Source: a virus. From it: a DNA stretch of 33,658 nt. The stretch is from the IMG/VR virus record IMGVR_UViG_3300024062_000003, positions 1-33,658 of that record; one strand, written 5' to 3'. This document shows positions 29,560-33,658 of this stretch, in pieces. A program made the translations under genes and the position numbers. The notes beneath the pieces were generated by a model. It was not told where the DNA came from. It saw nothing but the letters and a program-made list of their open reading frames with translations, and did not search any database. Position 1 is the stretch's first letter; each line of letters opens with the position of its first letter.

Positions 29560-29975
29560 TAGCGGTACCTCCCAAGATTAGGTGTTGGCCTGTAAGGTGC
29601 AGGAGCCCCACCACCAAACAGTGCATCGTATGCCGCCTGCTGTTGTGGATTGCGTGCCGCCAGCTCTTGCTGAGCCTGTTCAAATATTGGAAATGCCGAA
29701 TATCCCATCACACCACCACCAAAGTCTTGCGGTGCTGGCATGCCTTCCATGACAGAAGCCGGGGCGTTTAAGCCAAATGCGCTGGCAGCATCAATATTGC
29801 TCTGCATGGCAGCCTGCTGTGTGGGGTTAAATGCTGCAAGGTCTGGACCCATGTATGGCTGATAGCCAATCTGCTGAGCAGCCTCTGCACGCGCTAGGTT
29901 TCGGATAGTGGGCTCTTTTGCCCAATCTGGAATTGTTGCTTCTGTTGTTTGGCTTCCGCCTTTGCCGCCACTCAT
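29559..29975 (-). CDS. Small virion-region protein, unknown
   Basis: A 138-aa protein, MSGGKGGSQTTEATIPDWAK, then ARAEAAQQIGYQPYMGPDLAAFNPTQQ, and a Gly/Pro/Tyr-rich end (APAPYRPTPNLGRYR). The N-terminal PDWAK/LARAEA/YxGPDLAAFNPTQQ layout recurs in small phage proteins upstream of ejection proteins. The start has a strong AAGGAG ribosome site. A role in the tail or ejection complex is inferred from the neighbours. Confidence 0.78.
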   Translation of the reverse strand: MSGGKGGSQTTEATIPDWAKEPTIRNLARAEAAQQIGYQPYMGPDLAAFNPTQQAAMQSNIDAASAFGLNAPASVMEGMPAPQDFGGGVMGYSAFPIFEQAQQELAARNPQQQAAYDALFGGGAPAPYRPTPNLGRYR

Positions 29976-29976
29976 C

Positions 29977-30348
29977 TTATAGCTCCTTAGCTAATGTGGT
30001 GAACGACTCAGTCCACCCTTCGTTTTTTAGGACCCTAGACCAGCCTTTGCGGCCAGCTATCGACATTCCGTCACAGCCCTGCGCTTTTGCAAATTGCGCT
30101 GCTGAGTCATTCATATCTACAATCTGATCCATCTCACCCCCGGCCAAAAAAACATGAAATATCTTTTTCTTCGGGAACATAATAATTTCTGTAACTGCGC
30201 AGCCTTTTTCAGCAGGCCAAAACTGGTATCTCAGAGAGTGGATGCCTTCAACAATGTCGCTCCACTCATGTGTGCCTCCAGAATACTCTAGGGCGGCCTC
30301 AATCCAATCCTTACAGCGTTCCAGCTCTTCATTGATACTTGCGGCCAT
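29977..30348 (-). CDS. Conserved phage protein, possible GNAT-like fold
   Basis: A 123-aa protein beginning MAASINEELERCKDWIEAAL. The centre has EIIMFPKKKIFHVFLAGG and the end GRKGWSRVLKNEGWTESFT. The GxKGWxRxLxxxGW pattern is seen in a phage protein family with an acetyltransferase-like fold, but no catalytic residues are obvious here. It lies downstream of the late promoter-like site at 30371-30385, the first gene of that putative sub-transcript. Confidence 0.75.
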   Translation of the reverse strand: MAASINEELERCKDWIEAALEYSGGTHEWSDIVEGIHSLRYQFWPAEKGCAVTEIIMFPKKKIFHVFLAGGEMDQIVDMNDSAAQFAKAQGCDGMSIAGRKGWSRVLKNEGWTESFTTLAKEL

Positions 30349-30370
30349 TCTTTAATCCTGTGTCTTATAT

Positions 30371-30385
30371 GGGCTGATTATACCA
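30371..30385 (-). promoter_or_regulatory. Late promoter-like motif
   Basis: Minus-strand TGGTATAATCAGCCC, with TATAAT at 30377-30382, in the 37-base gap before the 123-aa gene. A start near 30370 gives a leader of about 22 bases with AGGA before the ATG at 30348. Confidence 0.55.
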
Positions 30386-31045
30386 TTATTGGCGTGATCG
30401 CGTGATACTGATTCTTGCCGCCTCAGACGCTGGCGCAAAGGCAGTTGCAGCAGAAGCATCGAGCCAAAGGGCAACGTCATCCACCGCGTAGTTAAGCTGA
30501 ATGTAATCGCCTGCGTTCAAGCTTATCTGGTCTGTTACGGCAAGCAGGGCAAAGGCGTTATTGTTGTGCATTGTCAGACGCTCAGAATGGTCTACGTTGC
30601 TGCCATTTACGGATAGCCAGTAGTACACTGTTTTGCTGGCTGCGCTGCTACTCTTTAGCTGTATGTGCCCGGTAATGCTATAAACCCCAGCCTCAACAAA
30701 GTCTATCCGGGTGTTATCGGATGCGTTAACAGAGATGCCTCCATTGGTGGTGCTGGAGTTAAATGGTATCTGGTACGCAGTGTTGGCAGCGGTAGCAACT
30801 TGGCTGGTGGTGCAGGCTATCTCTCCATACCCGTCAGCTAGGACAATCTGTCTCCACTGGTTGTCTTTGGAGATTACCGGGTAACCTGTCCTATCCCAGA
30901 GCAGCACGCCATCCTCATCTGCAGAGTCGCCAGCCACATAAAACGCCAGCTTTGACTTTGTGCGCACCAAGAAGTCATTGAGCCTCTCAGCCCATCTTCG
31001 ATACTCAGTCCTACCCGCTGCGGGTGGTCTTTCAGACAGACTCAT
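30386..31045 (-). CDS. Virion protein with jelly-roll-like domain
   Basis: A 219-aa protein. Residues 1-70 are an attachment region (GRTEYRRWAERLNDFL). Residues 80-215 have the alternating strand pattern of a TNF/C1q-like jelly roll: ISVNASDNTRIDFVEAGVYS, then KTVYYWLSVNGSNV, AFALLAVTDQISLNAGDYIQL and ARISITRS. These domains form trimeric knobs in phage tail or head fibres. It is coupled to the 501-aa tail gene upstream by an ATGA overlap. The target is unknown. Confidence 0.75.
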   Translation of the reverse strand: MSLSERPPAAGRTEYRRWAERLNDFLVRTKSKLAFYVAGDSADEDGVLLWDRTGYPVISKDNQWRQIVLADGYGEIACTTSQVATAANTAYQIPFNSSTTNGGISVNASDNTRIDFVEAGVYSITGHIQLKSSSAASKTVYYWLSVNGSNVDHSERLTMHNNNAFALLAVTDQISLNAGDYIQLNYAVDDVALWLDASAATAFAPASEAARISITRSRQ

Positions 31046-32547
31046 CTTTCTCCACCGGGGGTGACATTGATTCGCATGGTTCCGGCTTTCCAGTCGTTGA
31101 GCGCTACGCCAGTAATTCGCATCCTGACCTGCCTACCTTGGAACCGGACCCCTGTGGGATTTAACATGGTAAACGGACCATAGCTAAACTCCTCCGAGGT
31201 TGGATAGAATCTGGTTTTAAAAGTCAGCGTAATGTCACCCAGATTGCTTTCATCCGGGATAATCTCGTTGACCTTCATTATCTGCTCGCCATTTCCAATA
31301 GAAACTGGTCCACTCTCAACAAACGGCAAAGTAGAGTCGTGATCATAGTTGATTTCATGGTTGTAAACGTCACCATTTGGGGCAAACCAGATGGGGTTAG
31401 TAAACACGCCAATATCAACTGCAGATGTACGGGATAGCGTACCGATATTCCAGTGCTGCTCTTTGTAATCGTAGATCACATAGCGGTCATTCTCGTTTGA
31501 CCCACCGCTGGGATAGAACCACCACAACTCGTTAAACTGGCTATTATCGACACAGGTTACTTTAGACTGCTCCGCCTTGTTTATGTCCTTAAATACATAG
31601 TCATGCACATCACAGGGCATCTCGACAACTGCAGAGCCGTTGTAGGCGAAAAACCCGTTGTAGCCCATCCAGAAGGCGCCCTCGTCAATAGCAATAGCGC
31701 AACGTCTAGAGATAGCTCCACAGGCTGTACCTACACGCTCAAAACCGTAAACCACCGGAGGACCGCTGTATGCAGCTACATGGGCGTCTGTAGTGGTCAG
31801 GATCAGCGTCCTGCCTCGAGTATTAATGCCTAGCTGTATCTCTCCAGAGGTCTGCAGCTCTAGGTCACCAGCCTGATTTAATGCTGTAGGGGTCCAGTCG
31901 TTATTATCCTCCCGGTCACACCACTGCACCTTCCGGGGATTGCCTCCTGCAGCAAGAGCGAACAAGAAGCGGTCCTCTGTAACAATAATTCCGTTGTTCC
32001 CGGTGGGCGCGTTAGAAAGCACTGCAGCCTTATTTGACGGGTTTAGTGTCCACTGGTAGATCTTGCCGTCACTGTTAGCGCAAGCCACTAGGTACTCGCC
32101 CCAGTTGTCTACGGACCACGTTGTAGCCTCTACCCCAATACTGTTGCTGGGACGTTCCACACCAAATAATCCAAGGCCAAAGTAGTATCCGCCAAAGCCA
32201 ATGTTTGGATCAGAGTCAATGGTGCCAATGGTGTAGCCCACTGGCGTGATGTCTGTTGCTACGCCCACACCGGATATGTGCCAGAGCTTGTTGTAGGTGC
32301 CTGCCGCAATGTGAGGGTTAGCGCTGTTATCAATCCACGCTGTTGCACCACGCGCAGGAGCGCCCAGAGTAATATCTGTCGGGCTCGCGCTGTTGACAAT
32401 GTTCTGTCGTTTCTGCCACCCACCAATAGGACGGATAGCGTTATTTTCCCAGCGTATAAAGTTAGCATCACGCCAGCGATTAGCAGACTCTAGGTCAGTG
32501 CCGTGACGATAAACGCCTGCCGGGATCTGTAGGCTAATAAGCGGCAT
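31042..32547 (-). CDS. Tail protein, probable beta-propeller hub (gp10-like?)
   Basis: A 501-aa protein, starting MPLISLQIPAGVYRHGTDLE and with RWRDANFIRWENNAIRPIGGWQ, a widely distributed pattern in marine podoviruses. The sequence is beta-rich with many short strand repeats and a late CDREDNNDWTPTALNQAGDLEL motif. It resembles tail-hub or DNA-stabilisation proteins such as P22 gp10 in size (472 aa there) and place, but the match is by pattern and not confirmed. It is coupled downstream to the 219-aa gene. Confidence 0.75.
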   Translation of the reverse strand: MPLISLQIPAGVYRHGTDLESANRWRDANFIRWENNAIRPIGGWQKRQNIVNSASPTDITLGAPARGATAWIDNSANPHIAAGTYNKLWHISGVGVATDITPVGYTIGTIDSDPNIGFGGYYFGLGLFGVERPSNSIGVEATTWSVDNWGEYLVACANSDGKIYQWTLNPSNKAAVLSNAPTGNNGIIVTEDRFLFALAAGGNPRKVQWCDREDNNDWTPTALNQAGDLELQTSGEIQLGINTRGRTLILTTTDAHVAAYSGPPVVYGFERVGTACGAISRRCAIAIDEGAFWMGYNGFFAYNGSAVVEMPCDVHDYVFKDINKAEQSKVTCVDNSQFNELWWFYPSGGSNENDRYVIYDYKEQHWNIGTLSRTSAVDIGVFTNPIWFAPNGDVYNHEINYDHDSTLPFVESGPVSIGNGEQIMKVNEIIPDESNLGDITLTFKTRFYPTSEEFSYGPFTMLNPTGVRFQGRQVRMRITGVALNDWKAGTMRINVTPGGER

Positions 32548-32549
32548 TC

Positions 32550-32921
32550 TTACTTCCTCATGTTCATTAGTTTGCTTGCACCCTTAATACCAAAGCTGGC
32601 ACTAATCGCCACAAACAAAAGGTATTGATACCATTCTGGTAAATCATTCAGTGCAGCAAACGCTTGCTCAACTCTATGTATTACCGACATATCATTTACC
32701 ACTATGGCATACCCAACCATGAAGATGGGCACTGCCAATACAATAGTCCAAAACTCGTCCTTCCAGCTATTGCCAGAAGCATCAGCCATCTTGGCCTCCC
32801 AGTCAGCATCATTCTGGATCACGTTCATCTTGGCTTCATGCTTGGCCTTAGACTGCTCGGCCTTGTTCTTTAAAAAGCCGCCAGCAAGATCAGCGATTGG
32901 CCCTAGCAATAATTTAAGCAT
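32550..32921 (-). CDS. Holin-like protein (3TM gene-transfer release type)
   Basis: A 123-aa protein. N-terminal helical part LLLGPIADLAGGFLKNKAEQSKAKHEAKM, followed by FWTIVLAVPIFMVGYAIVV (residues 58-76) and LPEWYQYLLFVAISASFGIKGAS (94-116) as membrane spans. The layout WKDEF, LPEWY and SFGI is that of the 'holin of 3TMs, for gene-transfer release' family, usually a lysis protein. It lies beside two other membrane proteins. Its ATG overlaps the stop of the 61-aa gene (TAATG). Confidence 0.82.
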   Translation of the reverse strand: MLKLLLGPIADLAGGFLKNKAEQSKAKHEAKMNVIQNDADWEAKMADASGNSWKDEFWTIVLAVPIFMVGYAIVVNDMSVIHRVEQAFAALNDLPEWYQYLLFVAISASFGIKGASKLMNMRK

Positions 32922-33106
32922 TACAGTATGCCTTTCTCAATTAAGAATAACCCTATTATCAGGGGGTAAATACCCCACAGCATCATTTCGCTTTTCTTGA
33001 ATCGCTCAGAGCCATCATCCAACCGCTTCTCAATATTAGCGTATCTGATCGCGCATTCTTTTTCATGTCCTTCCAAGCGAATCAGGGCTTCCTTAACTGT
33101 TGCCAT
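32921..33106 (-). CDS. Small tail-anchored protein (lysis accessory?)
   Basis: A 61-aa protein with an amphipathic helical N-terminus (EALIRLEGHEKECAIRYANIEKRL) and one C-terminal membrane span (SEMMLWGIYPLIIGLFLIEKG). The arrangement resembles XhlA-type haemolysin proteins that accompany holins. It overlaps the 161-aa gene by 14 bases at the start and the holin-like gene by one at the stop. It is a candidate accessory or antiholin; no experimental homologue can be named. Confidence 0.75.
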   Translation of the reverse strand: MATVKEALIRLEGHEKECAIRYANIEKRLDDGSERFKKSEMMLWGIYPLIIGLFLIEKGIL

Positions 33107-33578
33107 TGATGGCTCCTAATATTAGTGCAAATACAAAGTAAACTGCACAGCCAAGTACAGCTATCCCAGTGATCTGGATACTATTCCAGAATAACGCCTT
33201 GCGCTTCCTATCTTGCAGGTAAATAGTCTTTTCCCTCTGCGCGGCAATAGACCTGCGGAGATCAACGAGTTCCTGATAGCCATCCTTGCCATATTGATAC
33301 ATCAAGAGTTCCCTGAGTTCGCGTTCCATCTGCTGTGTGCGCTTAGTTCTCGCGTATGTCTCCAGCGCCTCTTCATTTACAGACTTGGCAGCAATGATCT
33401 TCTTAAACAGGGGAGGGTTATCAGCCCTTCGCCTATGCTCTGACAGGTCACTCACAGCACCATAGAATCGCCCAATCTGTGACAGGGTATCCTCTACTTC
33501 TTTGCCAGCAGCTACCATACGCTTGATAGTACCAAACGCATTGACGGCTACCGACATTGCTGTGATCGGGTCGATCAT
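33093..33578 (-). CDS. Coiled-coil membrane protein, lysis cassette
   Basis: A 161-aa protein, MIDPITAMSVAVNAFGTIKRM, then a charged coiled coil (EELRELLMYQYGKDGYQELVDLRRS-type region) and a C-terminal membrane span (ITGIAVLGCAVYFVFALILGA). This family is common in marine phages next to the holin. The start at 33578 is chosen because ATG overlaps the stop of the DUF7936-like gene as TAATG; a TTG six bases upstream is an alternative. The first 47 bases are repeated at 1-47 on the contig. It may act as spanin-like or holin-regulating protein, but this is not shown. Confidence 0.8.
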   Translation of the reverse strand: MIDPITAMSVAVNAFGTIKRMVAAGKEVEDTLSQIGRFYGAVSDLSEHRRRADNPPLFKKIIAAKSVNEEALETYARTKRTQQMERELRELLMYQYGKDGYQELVDLRRSIAAQREKTIYLQDRKRKALFWNSIQITGIAVLGCAVYFVFALILGAINGNS

Positions 33579-33658
33579 TACCAAGGCACTCCAGCAGTAA
33601 TCGCTGGTGCTTTGCTGTCTGCAATCTGTGCTGCAATGCTTGCCTCTACAGCGTCAGC
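33532..33658. repeat. Contig-end direct repeat, right copy
   Basis: Identical to 1-127. It holds the first 47 bases of the 161-aa gene (33578 downward) and, from 33578 upward, the last 81 bases of the DUF7936-like gene as a truncated copy. Joining the two ends restores both genes without change of frame, which supports a circular 33,531-bp assembly. Confidence 0.95.

Noticed and set aside
1-33658. Integrase, attachment site, tRNA genes, CRISPR array or insertion sequence
   Set aside because: None was found. No recombinase motif, cloverleaf, regularly spaced repeat-spacer series or transposase was recognised on either strand.

Overview
This window is a complete bacteriophage genome assembled as a circle. 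The first 127 bases (1-127) are repeated exactly as the last 127 (33532-33658), so the unique length is 33,531 bp. The two ends join mid-cassette between translationally coupled genes. The gene set (PBSX/Sf6-type terminase, long portal protein, scaffold, SU10-like DUF5309-type capsid protein, several adaptor, ejection and tail proteins, no tape measure, tail tube or sheath) indicates a short-tailed, podovirus-like tailed phage. Many small families here are ones I associate with phages from marine metagenomes, so an uncultured aquatic, probably proteobacterial host is likely. The sequence itself does not identify the host. No integrase, DNA polymerase, RNA polymerase, tRNA or CRISPR array was seen.

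Layout. A divergent control region (17113-17259) splits the genome. Rightward from it runs a recombination cassette (17260-19339: unknown protein, Rad52-family annealing protein, RecB-like PD-(D/E)XK exonuclease, SSB, small membrane protein). It is followed by a tiny self-contained unit encoding a membrane micropeptide with its own terminator (19460-19583) and two very basic small proteins (19598-20027). Leftward from the control region runs an early block (17112-14796: Cro-like regulator, O-like replication initiator, unknown, NinB, NinG, unknown) ending at a rho-independent terminator (14705-14730). A second early block (14544-11813) of small, mostly unknown genes starts from promoters with a shared palindrome and shared leader. 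It passes through a metallophosphoesterase and a DUF3310 protein into the late genes: a hidden 59-aa ORF, terS, terL, a 1194-aa polyvalent protein with methyltransferase and zinc-protease signatures, adaptor, fibres, then across the contig join to lysis-type membrane proteins, tail and ejection proteins, portal, scaffold, and finally the capsid gene just before a strong terminator (20759-20786). Two more leftward genes (a conserved small protein and an M15 endolysin) converge on the rightward unit.

How it works together. Replication is probably of lambda type: the O-like gene contains four phased iterons and an A+T-rich stretch that look like an internal origin. The Rad52/exonuclease/SSB/NinB/NinG genes would form a recombination system that makes concatemers for headful packaging by the Sf6/PBSX-like terminase. 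Late expression appears to use a repeated promoter-like motif, consensus TGGTATAATCGGCC, found in five gene gaps plus one site inside the gene upstream of scaffold and capsid. Two of these sites sit exactly where they would produce leaderless mRNAs.
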